Counted from the stretch's first letter, positions 1 through 8,662 are shown. The stretch is 64,000 nucleotides of DNA from Ideonella sp. (GCA_015075165.1 JABTUY010000002.1:682001-746000); one strand, 5' to 3'. Numbers and translations: made by a program. The notes: generated by a model not told the origin, from the letters alone.

Positions 1-763
1 GGGCCGGCCCTTCGTCGCCGGCGCCGAAGGCCACGTACCACGGCAGCAGGTGCTCGTCGCTCGGGTGCATCAGCTCCGCGTGCGGTGCCTGCGCGCGGTA
101 GTGCAGCAGCGCGTCGCGGTCTTGTGCCGCGCTGCGCTCGGCGAACCAGCGGCGAAACGCCGCGCTCTCGGCCATCTCGGGCGCATCGTCGCGCGCGGTG
201 CTGTCGTGCGAGCGGCGCGAGAACACCAGCCGCAGGTTGTGCGTGATGCTGCCGCTGCCGATCACCAGCACGCCTTCGCGGCGCAGCGGCGCCAGCGCGT
301 GGCCCAGTGCGTGCAGGCGTGTGGGCGACCAGTCGGGCGGAAAGGCCAGCGGCAGCACCGGCACGTCGGCGCCCGGGTAGGCGTAGCGCAGCGGCACCCA
401 GATGCCGTGGTCGAGCCCGCCTTCGTCGAGCACGTGCACCGGCAGCTTCGCGTCGCGCAGGCACTGCGCCACGCGCGGCGCCAGCGCCGCGGCGCCGGGG
501 GCGTCGTAGCGCAGCCGGTACAGCGCGTCGGGGAAACCGCCGAAGTCGTGCACCGTGGTGTGCTGCGGCGCGGCCAGCAGCGCCGGCTCGCGCGTCAGCG
601 AATGCGCCGACGCGACGACGAAGGCCCGCGGCCGGCCGAACGCGGCGTCGATCGCCGGCCCCAGCCGCTGCATGAACGCGCCGGCCGCACCGGGCTCGAG
701 CGCGAGCATCGGCGAGCCGTGCGAGAGAAACAGCGCGGGCAGGGTGGCGGTGGTCGGGTTCAT
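1..763 (-). CDS. LigB-type extradiol ring-cleavage dioxygenase (4,5-DOPA dioxygenase family), C-terminus outside window
   Basis: Reads leftward from an ATG at 763 and runs off base 1, so about 254 residues are visible of a family that is usually near 260. The visible motifs fit the DODA branch of class III extradiol dioxygenases: HGSPML close to the N-terminus, SAHS, HDFGGFP, GLDHGIWVPL and a GSGSITHNL stretch. These supply the His residues that bind the active-site metal. Family members open catechol-type rings or are uncharacterised YgiD-like proteins; the substrate cannot be read from the sequence. The next gene on the same strand starts at 1640, separated by a tandem repeat, so co-transcription is possible but not shown. 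Cytoplasmic, with no signal peptide. Confidence 0.85.
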   Translation of the reverse strand, partial: MNPTTATLPALFLSHGSPMLALEPGAAGAFMQRLGPAIDAAFGRPRAFVVASAHSLTREPALLAAPQHTTVHDFGGFPDALYRLRYDAPGAAALAPRVAQCLRDAKLPVHVLDEGGLDHGIWVPLRYAYPGADVPVLPLAFPPDWSPTRLHALGHALAPLRREGVLVIGSGSITHNLRLVFSRRSHDSTARDDAPEMAESAAFRRWFAERSAAQDRDALLHYRAQAPHAELMHPSDEHLLPWYVAFGAGDEGPA

Positions 764-780
764 GCCGGCATTACAGCACC

Positions 781-850
781 GCACTACACGCGCCGCACTA
801 CACGCGCCGCATTGCACGCGGCGCATTGCACGCGGCGCATTGCACGCGCT
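781..850. repeat. Five tandem copies of a 14-base unit
   Basis: Units start at 781, 795, 809, 823 and 837. The first two read GCACTACACGCGCC, the next two GCATTGCACGCGGC, and the last differs at its end. The array fills most of the gap between the dioxygenase start (763) and the stop of the transglutaminase-like gene (897), so it lies in the leader of the dioxygenase gene. The paired subtypes suggest stepwise duplication. Confidence 0.85.
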
Positions 851-896
851 TGCACGCTGGCTTCGAGCGGCTTGCAGGCGTGCCGCGCCGGCGGCG

Positions 897-1640
897 CTAC
901 CAGCGCCCGGCGCGCACGCGCGCCACGTTGCGGTTCATGCCATGGCGCAGCAGGTGCTCGTACAGCCAGCGCTTCAGGCCACCCAGGTTCGAGCCGTGGC
1001 GTGCGTAGAAGCTGTCGGGGTCGTCGTGCAGGCCCAGGTCTTCGGCGATGCCTTCTTTCTGGATGTAGGTGGCGGTGCCGCGCCACTCGACGCCGGGCGA
1101 CGCGAGGTCGGGCGTCGCCGCGCCGAAGCCGCAGAAGCGCCGCGTCTGCGGAAACCGCCGCTGCAGGCTCGCGAGGTAGGGCGCGTCGAGGATGAAACCC
1201 TCGAGCTCGATCCAGCGCCCCTGGTGCAGCACCTCGACCCACGAGTGCACGATGCGCTGCGGCGCGAGCCGGTAGGTGAGGCCGGTGATGGCGCCCTTTT
1301 GCAACGCCTTGTCGATCGTGAAGCCATGAAAGCGGCACGGCAGCCCGCTGGCGCGCAGCAGCGCCATCAGCAGCGTGCCCTTGGTGTTGCACTGGCCGAT
1401 GCCGTCGGCCAGTACCTGCGAGGCCGGCAGTTCGTCGCTGCGGTTGTAGCCGAAGGCGATCTCGTTGCGCACGAAATCGTAGACGGTACCGATGCGTTCG
1501 TACTCGGGCAATTGGCGCCAGCCGCGCGTGGCAACGAGTTGCTCGATCGCCGGGTGTTGGAAGTCCAGCAGGCCGGTGGGGGCAAGGTGGCGTGGCAGCG
1601 GTCGGGACAAGTGACCTCCGGTGGAGTGGGGGATCTGCAC
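897..1640 (-). CDS. Transglutaminase-like (cysteine-protease-fold) protein
   Basis: A 247-residue protein with the transglutaminase-like core: a Cys in GIGQCNTKG (about residue 84), a His in VHSWVEV and downstream acidic residues, which are the likely Cys-His-Asp triad. Proteins of this type act as small peptidases or amidases; the substrate is unknown. No signal peptide or membrane segment is visible. The start is uncertain. A GTG at 1640 gives the full frame but lacks a clear ribosome site, while a GGAGGT lies very close to an in-frame TTG eleven codons later. It stands alone between a tandem repeat and the divergent permease gene. Confidence 0.75.
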   Translation of the reverse strand: MQIPHSTGGHLSRPLPRHLAPTGLLDFQHPAIEQLVATRGWRQLPEYERIGTVYDFVRNEIAFGYNRSDELPASQVLADGIGQCNTKGTLLMALLRASGLPCRFHGFTIDKALQKGAITGLTYRLAPQRIVHSWVEVLHQGRWIELEGFILDAPYLASLQRRFPQTRRFCGFGAATPDLASPGVEWRGTATYIQKEGIAEDLGLHDDPDSFYARHGSNLGGLKRWLYEHLLRHGMNRNVARVRAGRW

Positions 1641-1815
1641 GCGATTGAACGGCCTGTAGCGGCTACAGGGTCAAGCACCCGGTTCAAGCGTCCCGTTCGA
1701 ATGTCCCTTCGACGGACGCGCCCCAGGCGCCCGGTCGACGCGCCTGATGCATCGCCGCGCAGCGCAACGCGCCGCGCTCGTGTACCGTGGCGGCCTTGCC
1801 GAGGTTCAGCGCCCG

Positions 1816-4371
1816 ATGACACCCAGTTCACTTCAACGATTGCCCGTCGGCGTGTTTGCGATGGCCTGGCGCCAGCTGCGGCGCGATTTGCGCGCCGGCG
1901 AGTTGCGGCTGCTGCTGGTGGCGGTGATGCTCGCGGTGGCTGCGCTCAGCGCGGTGGGGTTCTTCGCCGATCGCATCAACGGCGGCATCGCACGCAACGC
2001 GCGCGCGCTGCTCGGCGGCGATGCGGTCGTCGCCAGCGACCAGCCGGCGCCGCCGGCGTTCGCCGAGCGCGCCGCCGCGTTGCAGTTGAAGACCGCGACG
2101 CAGGTGGCGTTCCCGAGCATGGCGCGCGCGGCCGACGCGCGCGGCGGCGCGGCGCGGCTGGCGGCGGTGAAGGCGGTCAGCCGGGGCTACCCGCTGCGCG
2201 GCAGCCTGACGCTGCGCGATGCCACGGGCGCCGAGACCATCGTGGCCGCCGCGCCGCCGCGCGGGCACGCATGGGTCGATGCCGCGCTGCTCGACGCGTT
2301 GCAGCTGCGCCTGGGCGACACGCTGCTGCTGGGCGATGCCGCGCTCGCGATCGACCGCGTGATCGCGCTCGAACCCGACCGCGGCGCCGGCTTTGCCAGC
2401 TTTGCGCCGCGCGTGATGATCAACGAGGCCGATCTCGACGCCACCGGCCTGATCCAACCCGGCAGCCGCGCCACCTACCGCCTCGCGGTGGCGGCCGATG
2501 GCGCGCGCGGCGACGAGCAGGTGGCGGCATTCGTGCAGTGGGCCGAGGCGCAGCGCAAGGCGCAGGCGATGCGCGGCCTGCGCGTCGAATCGCTCGCCTC
2601 GGGGCGGCCCGAGATGCAGCAGACGCTCGACCGCGCGCACAAGTTCCTCAACCTGGTGGCGTTGCTGGCGGCGCTGCTGGCCGCGGTGGCGGTGGCGATC
2701 GCCGCGCGCGATTTCGCGCAGCGCCGGCTCGACGATTGCGCGGTGCTGCGCGTGCTCGGCGCGCCGCAGCGCGCGATCGGCGGCGCCCATGCGCTGGAGT
2801 TCATCGGCGTCGGGCTGGTGGCCAGCGTGCTCGGCATCGTGCTCGGCCTGCTGGTGCACCAGGTGTTCGTGGCGCTGCTGGGCAGCCTGGTGAGCGCCGC
2901 GCAGTTGCCGCCGCCCAGTGCGCGGCCGGCATTGTTCGGCCTCGGCGTCGGCATGACGCTGCTGGTGTCGTTCGGCCTGCCGCCGGTGCTGCAGCTGGCG
3001 CGCGTGCCGCCGCTGCGCGTGATCCGGCGCGATCTCGGCAGCCTGCGGCCGGCGTCGCTGGCGGTGCTGGCCGCCGGCGTGGCCGGTTTCGTGGCGCTGC
3101 TGCTGGCGGCGTCGTCCGACTGGATGCTCGGCGCGCTCGCGGTCGGCGGCTTCGCGGCCGCGGTGGCGCTGCTGGCGGGCCTGTCGTGGCTCGCCGTGCG
3201 CGGGTTGAAGGCCGCGGTGCCCGAGTCGCGCGCGCCGCGCTGGCTGGTGCTGGCCACGCGGCAGGTGGCGGCGCGGCCGGCCTATGCCGTGCTGCAGGTG
3301 TGCTCGCTCGGTGTCGGCCTGCTCGCGCTGGCGCTGCTGGTGCTGCTGCGCACCGACCTCATCTCGAGCTGGCGTGCCGCCACGCCGGCCGATGCGCCGA
3401 ACCGCTTCGTGATCAACCTGCAGCCCGAGCAGGCGCAGCCGTTCCGCGAGCGGCTGCGCGAGGCCGGCGTGGCGCGCTACGACTGGTTCCCGATGATCCG
3501 CGGCCGCCTGGTGTCGATCAACGGCAAGCCGGTGGCGCCCGACACCTATGCCGACGATCGCGCGCGGCGCCTGGTGGAGCGCGAGTTCAACCTCAGCCAC
3601 GCCGCCGCGCCGCCGGCGCACAACCGCATCGTGGCCGGACGCTGGAGCGCCGACGAACGCGATGCACTCAGTGTCGAAGAGGGGCTGATGCAGACGCTGC
3701 ACCTGCAGCTCGGTGACCGGCTGGGCTTCGACATCGCGGGCCAGGTGGTGAACGCGCGCATCACCAGCGTGCGCAAGGTCGACTGGAGCTCGATGCACGT
3801 CAACTTCTTCGTGATGTTTCCGGTCAGCCGGCTCGACGATTTGCCGCTCACCTACATCAGTGCGTTTCGCGCGCCGCCGGTGCGCGGCTTCGACAACGCG
3901 CTGGTGCGCGAGTTTCCGAACATCACCGACATCGACGTTTCGGCGCAGATCGCGCAGGTGCAGTCGGTGCTCGACCAGGTGGTGCGCGCGGTGGAGTTCC
4001 TGTTCGGCTTCACGCTCGCCGCCGGACTGGTGGTGCTGTTCGCCGCGGTGAGCGCCACGCGCGACGCGCGCGAGCGCGAGTTCGCGGTGATGCGCGCGCT
4101 CGGCGCCGGCTCGGCGCTGCTGGCGCGCGTGCAGCGCGCCGAGCTGCTGGGCGTCGGCGCGCTGGCGGGGCTGCTCGCAGCCAGCGCGGCAGTGGTGGTG
4201 GGCTGGCTGCTCGCGCGCTACGTGTTCGAGTTCAGCTGGAACGCCAAACCCTGGGTGCCATTGGCCGGCGCGCTGGCCGGCGCGCTGCTCGCGCTGGCGG
4301 CGGGCTGGCTCGGCTTGCGCGGCGTGCTGCGCCGGCCGGTGGTGGAGACGCTGCGCCGCGCGGCGGTATAG
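1816..4371 (+). CDS. FtsX-type ABC transporter permease (YbbP-like)
   Basis: An 851-residue inner-membrane protein from the ATG at 1816 (MTPSSLQRLP). An N-terminal cytoplasmic helix and first membrane span are followed by a large periplasmic domain, then two FtsX modules with groups of hydrophobic spans near residues 265-380 and 430-530, and a third group at the C-terminus. The RVLGAPQRAIG and MRALGAGSALL segments are typical coupling helices of this family. YbbP-like permeases normally work with a YbbA-type ATPase to act on lipids or lipoproteins. No ATPase gene lies beside this one, so its partner must be elsewhere or absent. The upstream gap from 1641 holds no obvious site. Confidence 0.85.
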   Translation: MTPSSLQRLPVGVFAMAWRQLRRDLRAGELRLLLVAVMLAVAALSAVGFFADRINGGIARNARALLGGDAVVASDQPAPPAFAERAAALQLKTATQVAFPSMARAADARGGAARLAAVKAVSRGYPLRGSLTLRDATGAETIVAAAPPRGHAWVDAALLDALQLRLGDTLLLGDAALAIDRVIALEPDRGAGFASFAPRVMINEADLDATGLIQPGSRATYRLAVAADGARGDEQVAAFVQWAEAQRKAQAMRGLRVESLASGRPEMQQTLDRAHKFLNLVALLAALLAAVAVAIAARDFAQRRLDDCAVLRVLGAPQRAIGGAHALEFIGVGLVASVLGIVLGLLVHQVFVALLGSLVSAAQLPPPSARPALFGLGVGMTLLVSFGLPPVLQLARVPPLRVIRRDLGSLRPASLAVLAAGVAGFVALLLAASSDWMLGALAVGGFAAAVALLAGLSWLAVRGLKAAVPESRAPRWLVLATRQVAARPAYAVLQVCSLGVGLLALALLVLLRTDLISSWRAATPADAPNRFVINLQPEQAQPFRERLREAGVARYDWFPMIRGRLVSINGKPVAPDTYADDRARRLVEREFNLSHAAAPPAHNRIVAGRWSADERDALSVEEGLMQTLHLQLGDRLGFDIAGQVVNARITSVRKVDWSSMHVNFFVMFPVSRLDDLPLTYISAFRAPPVRGFDNALVREFPNITDIDVSAQIAQVQSVLDQVVRAVEFLFGFTLAAGLVVLFAAVSATRDAREREFAVMRALGAGSALLARVQRAELLGVGALAGLLAASAAVVVGWLLARYVFEFSWNAKPWVPLAGALAGALLALAAGWLGLRGVLRRPVVETLRRAAV

Positions 4372-4444
4372 GTGGTGCGCCGCGTGCGGCGCGCGGTGGG
4401 TGCGCGTTTGCAGGTGGCGCGCGCGCTTTGCCATACTCGCGGCC

Positions 4445-5635
4445 ATGACCTCGAACCCCGACCGCGCGGGCGCGAGCGGCGTCGATCGCGCTGCGCGTGC
4501 GCTCGAACCGCTGCGCGTGCTGCACCTGGAGGACGCACCGGTCGATCATCAACTGGCGTGTGCCCACCTGCGCCGCGCCGGTTTCGACGTCAGCGCGCTG
4601 CGCGTGCAGACCGAGCACGAGTTTCGCAGCGCGCTGGCCGCGCAGCGCTGGGACGTGGTGCTGTCGGACTTCAACGTGCCGGGCTTCACCGGCGCGCAGG
4701 CGCTCGAGCTGCTCAAGCGCGAGGGGCTGTCGCTGCCGTTCGTGCTGCTGTCGGGCGAGATCGGCGAGGACACCGCGGTGGCCTCGATGCGCGACGGCGC
4801 GTCGGACTATCTGCTGAAGAACAACCTGGCTCGGCTGGCGCCGGCGGTGCGCAACGCGATCCAGGCCCATCGCGAGCACCAGGCACGGCTGCAGGCCGAT
4901 GCCGAGCTTGCGGCGTCGCGCCAGCGGCTGGCCGAGCTGGCGCAGCACCTGCAAACCAGCATCGAGATGGAGCGCGCGGCGATCGCGCGCGAGATCCACG
5001 ACGACGTGGGCGGCTCGCTGACGGCGCTGAAGTTCGACCTGGCTTGGATCGGCCGCCACGCGGGCGCGCCCGAGGTGCAGGTGCGCGTGGCCACCGCGCT
5101 CGAGACGCTCGACCACGCGATCGGCGCCAGCCAGCGCATCATGCACAACCTGCGCCCGGCCATTCTCGAGCAGGGGCTGGTGCCGGCACTGCAGTGGCTG
5201 ACCAGCCGCTTCGAGCGGCGCAGCAACGTGCCGTGCCTGTTTCGCACGTCGCACGAGTCGATCAGCCTGCCGGCCGGCGTGCCGCTGGTGGCCTACCGCT
5301 TCGCGCAGGAGGCGCTGACCAACATCAGCAAGCATGCGCACGCCGGCCGCGTGACGGTGGATCTGTCGCTCAGTGCGGGCGTGCTGTCGCTCGAGGTCAG
5401 CGACGACGGCCGCGGCCTGAAGCCCGAGGACCTGACCAAGGCCCGCAGCTTCGGCCTGCGCGGCCTGCACCAGCGCGCCAGCACGGTGGGCGGCTGGGTC
5501 GACGTGGCCAGCGGCGCGGCCGGCACCACGCTGATGCTGTCGGTGCCGCTGCGCGAGGCCAAGGCCCACGGGCCGGAGCTGGCGCACGCGGCGGATGACC
5601 GTGAGCACGATCCATCGGGATGGGGTGAGTTGTGA
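4445..5635 (+). CDS. Response-regulator receiver fused to NarX-type sensor histidine kinase
   Basis: A 396-residue soluble protein. Residues about 20-140 form a receiver domain, with acidic LEDAPVDHQ at its start and phospho-acceptor Asp in VVLSDFNVPG. A linker coiled coil leads to a HisKA_3 dimerisation helix, with phospho-His in AREIHDDVGG. The C-terminal ATPase has VSDDGRGL and FGLRGLHQRA motifs. No membrane or sensory domain is present, so its input is probably phosphotransfer to its own receiver. Kinases of this subclass phosphorylate LuxR/NarL regulators, and such a regulator is the next gene at 6561. The two are separated by the 900-base repeat element described below instead of a short operon gap. 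Confidence 0.9.
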   Translation: MTSNPDRAGASGVDRAARALEPLRVLHLEDAPVDHQLACAHLRRAGFDVSALRVQTEHEFRSALAAQRWDVVLSDFNVPGFTGAQALELLKREGLSLPFVLLSGEIGEDTAVASMRDGASDYLLKNNLARLAPAVRNAIQAHREHQARLQADAELAASRQRLAELAQHLQTSIEMERAAIAREIHDDVGGSLTALKFDLAWIGRHAGAPEVQVRVATALETLDHAIGASQRIMHNLRPAILEQGLVPALQWLTSRFERRSNVPCLFRTSHESISLPAGVPLVAYRFAQEALTNISKHAHAGRVTVDLSLSAGVLSLEVSDDGRGLKPEDLTKARSFGLRGLHQRASTVGGWVDVASGAAGTTLMLSVPLREAKAHGPELAHAADDREHDPSGWGEL

Positions 5636-5715
5636 GTTGCGTGGCGGTGTGGTGGCTTGGGGTGTGGTCCTTGCGATGCTTGAGTTCGGTGCGGTGCGGT
5701 GGGCTTTGCTTGCGA

Positions 5716-6490
5716 TGCGTGAGTGCGGCGCGGCGCGGCGGGCGGTGCCCGGTGTGGGCTCATGATGTCGCGGTCGGCCCTGCGGGCCGACTGCGCTGCG
5801 GTGCTCGCAGCGCAAGGGCGGCTGCGTGCCCTGGCGCTTGCAGGCGCCAGGGCGTTCGCCAGGCGTGTGCCAGTCCGCCGGGGACTGGCCCACGTCCGGG
5901 CTCACTGCCGCTGGTTGCGGCGCCGAACGCGCCGCAACTACATGGCTCCGCGCCGGTCCGGCCCGGGCGGGCCGGACGTCCACGGCGCGGCTTGCAAGCC
6001 GCGCCGGCTCGCCAGGCGGGCAAGAGTCCGCAGGGACTCTTGCCCGTCCGGGCTCGCCCCCTTGCATCGCTGCGCTGCTCGCCGCGCCATAAATCGCCCA
6101 CCCCGGGCACCGCCCACCGCGCAGAACCGGTGGGGCTGTTCGACGATGCATGCCGCGGTGGTGGCTGCAAAGCCGCGGGCGGGTGTGCGCCGGCAGCGAC
6201 ATATGCGGCGCCGAGGAACGGAAGGCTCACGGCCGCGCGCGCAGCGCGCGCGCTTCGTGTTCTGACTCGTCGCGATTGTTCGAGCGTAGCGAACGAAGTG
6301 AGCGCAGCGAGTTTCGCGACGGGCCGTGAGACTGACGTAGTGAGCCCGGACGAAGAACAGTCCCTGCGGACTGTTCTTCGCCTGGCGAACGCGCGTGCGC
6401 TTGCAAGCGCAGGCGCTCGCAGGGAATCCCTCGCGCAGCGAGGGGCTGCCGCATTCGAGCGCCGGCGCACACCCGCCCGCGGCTTTGCAG
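5716..6490 (+). repeat. Mosaic hairpin element, copy A (between kinase and response regulator)
   Basis: Most of the 925-base gap 5636-6560 carries no credible gene; its open frames are GC-rich and have no recognisable domain. It is collinear with copy B, which is inverted. Matching blocks are 5731-5775 with 19733-19780; 6078-6128 with 19536-19586 (one mismatch in 51); 6165-6202 with 19462-19499 (38 identical bases); 6231-6325 with 19257-19351; and 6457-6490 with 19172-19205. Between the blocks lie variable hairpins at 5829-5852, 5869-5889, 6018-6045 and 6351-6380. Bases 6165-6194 and 6461-6490 are perfect 30-base inverted repeats that could close a large stem. The element reads in the direction of transcription and ends about 70 bases before the regulator start. 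No transposase is present. Confidence 0.85.
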
Positions 6491-6560
6491 CGCTCGAACC
6501 TTGGCAGGTCGTAGAACCTTCGCAGGCGGCGAAGAGCCGAATGGCAAGAAGGAGCGCCGG

Positions 6561-7226
6561 ATGATCCGCGTCATCCTCTGCGACGACCATGCGCTGATCC
6601 GGCGCGGCATCCGCGATACGCTTTCCGATGCGTCCGATATCCAAGTGGTGGGCGAGGCGGGTGACTACGGCGAGCTGCGCGCGTTGCTGCGCGCGCTGGC
6701 GGCGGCCAATCGCGAGCAGCCCGGCGTGGCGGCCGACGTGCTGCTGCTCGACATTCACCTGCCCGGGCGCAGCGGGCTCGACGTGATGCATGCGCTGAAG
6801 GACGAGAACAACCCGATCAAGGTGCTGGTCGTCAGCATGTACCCCGAGGATCAGTACGCGCTGCGCGCTTTGCGCGCCGGCGCCCACGGCTATGTCAACA
6901 AGGGCGGTGATCCGCAGCTGCTGGTGCAGGCGGTGCGCACGGTGGCGCAGGGCCGCAAGTACGTGACGCCCGAGATCGCGCAGATGCTGGTCGAGAGCCT
7001 GACCGCGCCGGCCAGCGAAAGCCCGCACGAGCGGCTGTCCGACCGCGAGCTGCAGACGCTGACGATGATCGCCTCGGGCAAGCGGCTGTCCGACATCGCC
7101 GAGGAGCTGAAGCTGTCGCCGAAGACGGTCTCGGTCTACCGCGCGCGCGTGCTCGAGAAGCTCGGGTTGCACAACAACTCCGAGCTGACGGTGTACGCGA
7201 TCCGCAACGGTCTGGTGGGCGGCTGA
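6561..7226 (+). CDS. LuxR/NarL-family response regulator
   Basis: A 221-residue regulator starting at ATG 6561, with AAGGAG just upstream. The receiver domain (about 1-125) has ILCDDH, phospho-acceptor Asp in LLLDIHLPG, a switch Ser in VVSMYP and Lys in GYVNKGG. The C-terminal LuxR helix-turn-helix reads LSDRELQTL, then LSDIAEELKLSPKTVSVYRA. It is probably phosphorylated by the receiver-kinase protein encoded at 4445, which belongs to the HisKA_3 class that pairs with this regulator type. Target genes are not identifiable here. The start was chosen over an upstream in-frame ATG at 6501 because the latter lies in the repeat element and lacks a ribosome site. Confidence 0.92.
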   Translation: MIRVILCDDHALIRRGIRDTLSDASDIQVVGEAGDYGELRALLRALAAANREQPGVAADVLLLDIHLPGRSGLDVMHALKDENNPIKVLVVSMYPEDQYALRALRAGAHGYVNKGGDPQLLVQAVRTVAQGRKYVTPEIAQMLVESLTAPASESPHERLSDRELQTLTMIASGKRLSDIAEELKLSPKTVSVYRARVLEKLGLHNNSELTVYAIRNGLVGG

Positions 7227-7239
7227 CGCGTTGGGCGCG

Positions 7240-8166
7240 ATGCCGCGAGCTCGGCGGGCCGGCGCGTGGGTGCTGCTGCTGTCGTGCTGGCTGCTGGGCT
7301 GGTGGCCCGCCAGCGCCGCCGCGCAACTGATCGGCATCACCTTCGACGACCTGCCCGACCCCGCGCACGAGCGGCAAGCCGCGGCGTCGAGCGCACGCAT
7401 CCTGCACGAGCTGCGGCTGCAGCAGGTGCACTCACTCGTGTTCCCGGCGCTCGGCACCGGCGATGAGGCCCGCATGGCCTCGATCGGCCAATGGGCCGCC
7501 GCCGGCCATGGCGTGGGCAACGGCGGCGCGCGGCCGCGCAACCTTTCGGCGCACGGCACGCCGCTGGAAGCCTTCATCGCCGACGTGCGGCACGCCGACG
7601 AGGTGTTGCACACGCTACCCACCTGGCAGCCGCTGCTGCGTTTCCCGTACCTGAAGGAAGGCGATACGCGCGCCAAGCGCGACGGCATGCGTCAATGGCT
7701 GCGCGAGCACGGCTACCGCGCCGCTCCGGCGTCGATCGACACCAGCGATGCCTACTTCAACGAGCGCTACCTGGCGCTGCGCGCCGCCGGCCGCAGCGAG
7801 CCGGTGAGGCGGTTGAAGCGGGCCTATGTGCAACACCTGCTGCAGCGCGCCACCTACTACGACGACCTGGCGCGCCGGGTGCTGGGCCGCAGCCCGTCGC
7901 ACGTGCTACGCCTGCACGTCAACGCGCTGAACGCGGCGGCGCTGCACGACGCGATCGAGGCGTTTCGCGGCAAAGGCTGGCATTTTGTCTCGGCGCGCAG
8001 CGCGCTCGACGACCCGTTGTACGCACTGCAGCCCGATGTGCTGCCCGCCGGCGGCAGCATCGTCTGGCAACTGGCGCGCGCGCGCGGCGTCGACGATCTG
8101 CGCAATCCGCCCGAAGATGTGCGCTACGAGCGGCCGCTGCTGCGGCGCCAGGGCCTCGCGCCCTGA
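7240..8166 (+). CDS. Secreted polysaccharide-deacetylase-like protein lacking the canonical metal-binding His pair
   Basis: A 308-residue protein from ATG 7240 (a TTG at 7231 is an alternative), with a signal peptide ending near ASAAA. The fold is the NodB/polysaccharide deacetylase type: ITFDDLPD supplies the first Asp pair, and RFPYLKEGD corresponds to motif 3. At the position where active enzymes carry the H-x3-H zinc ligands (a GNHT-x-SH pattern) this protein reads GNGGARPRN, so both His ligands are missing. It may bind carbohydrate without hydrolysing it, or use other ligands. It follows the response regulator by 13 bases and precedes a VOC gene, so these may form one operon. Confidence 0.75.
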   Translation: MPRARRAGAWVLLLSCWLLGWWPASAAAQLIGITFDDLPDPAHERQAAASSARILHELRLQQVHSLVFPALGTGDEARMASIGQWAAAGHGVGNGGARPRNLSAHGTPLEAFIADVRHADEVLHTLPTWQPLLRFPYLKEGDTRAKRDGMRQWLREHGYRAAPASIDTSDAYFNERYLALRAAGRSEPVRRLKRAYVQHLLQRATYYDDLARRVLGRSPSHVLRLHVNALNAAALHDAIEAFRGKGWHFVSARSALDDPLYALQPDVLPAGGSIVWQLARARGVDDLRNPPEDVRYERPLLRRQGLAP

Positions 8167-8183
8167 CCGATGGACCACCTGCG

Positions 8184-8627
8184 ATGACGCTGCCGATCCG
8201 CGCGCTCGACCACCTCGTGCTGCGCGTGCGCGACCTTGCGCGCATGCGGCGCTTCTACTGCGACGTGCTCGGCTGCACGCTCGAGCGCGAGCAGGCGTCG
8301 ATCGGGCTGCTGCAGCTGCGCGCCGGTGCGTCGCTGATCGACCTGGTGCCGGTCGACGGCCCGCTCGGCCGCGCCGGCGGCGCCGCGCCGGGCCGCGAGG
8401 GGCGCAACCTCGATCACTTCTGCCTGCGCGTCGAGCCGTTCGACGAGGCGGCGATCCGCACGCAGCTCGCGCACCACGGCGTCACGGCCGGGCCGGTCGA
8501 GTCGCGCTACGGTGCCGAAGGCGAGGGCCCGTCGATCTACCTGAACGATCCCGAGGGCAACGTGGTCGAGCTCAAGGGCCCGCCGTGGCCGGGCGGCGGC
8601 GTGGATGGCGCGCGCCACGTTCGGTGA
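8184..8627 (+). CDS. VOC-family (glyoxalase/bleomycin-resistance fold) protein
   Basis: A 147-residue single-module protein of two beta-alpha-beta-beta-beta repeats. It starts LDHLVLRVRD and continues with MRRFYCDVLG, NLDHFCLRV and DPEGNVVELKG, which hold the usual metal-binding His/His/Glu positions of VOC metalloenzymes. The family includes glyoxalase I, extradiol dioxygenases and fosfomycin-resistance enzymes; this short stand-alone type is often uncharacterised. It lies 17 bases after the deacetylase-like gene, consistent with a shared transcript. Soluble, cytoplasmic. Confidence 0.85.
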   Translation: MTLPIRALDHLVLRVRDLARMRRFYCDVLGCTLEREQASIGLLQLRAGASLIDLVPVDGPLGRAGGAAPGREGRNLDHFCLRVEPFDEAAIRTQLAHHGVTAGPVESRYGAEGEGPSIYLNDPEGNVVELKGPPWPGGGVDGARHVR

Positions 8628-8662
8628 CACCCGCCGTGCGCGGGCGCGCTACGCTTGCAACG

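Noticed and set aside
1828-4446. 872-codon minus-strand frame opposite the FtsX-type permease
   Set aside because: His/Arg/Gln-rich composition typical of the antisense frame of a high-GC gene, no ribosome site, and fully covered by a well-supported gene.
5716-6490. Element A as a CRISPR array or an insertion sequence
   Set aside because: The repeats are not evenly spaced, spacers are absent, and there is no transposase frame, terminal inverted repeat pair at the ends or target duplication.
5760-7688. Minus-strand open frame of 642 codons over repeat element A and the response-regulator gene
   Set aside because: It is antisense to a clear response regulator and deacetylase gene, has an amino-acid make-up of GC-rich shadow frames and shows no domain.
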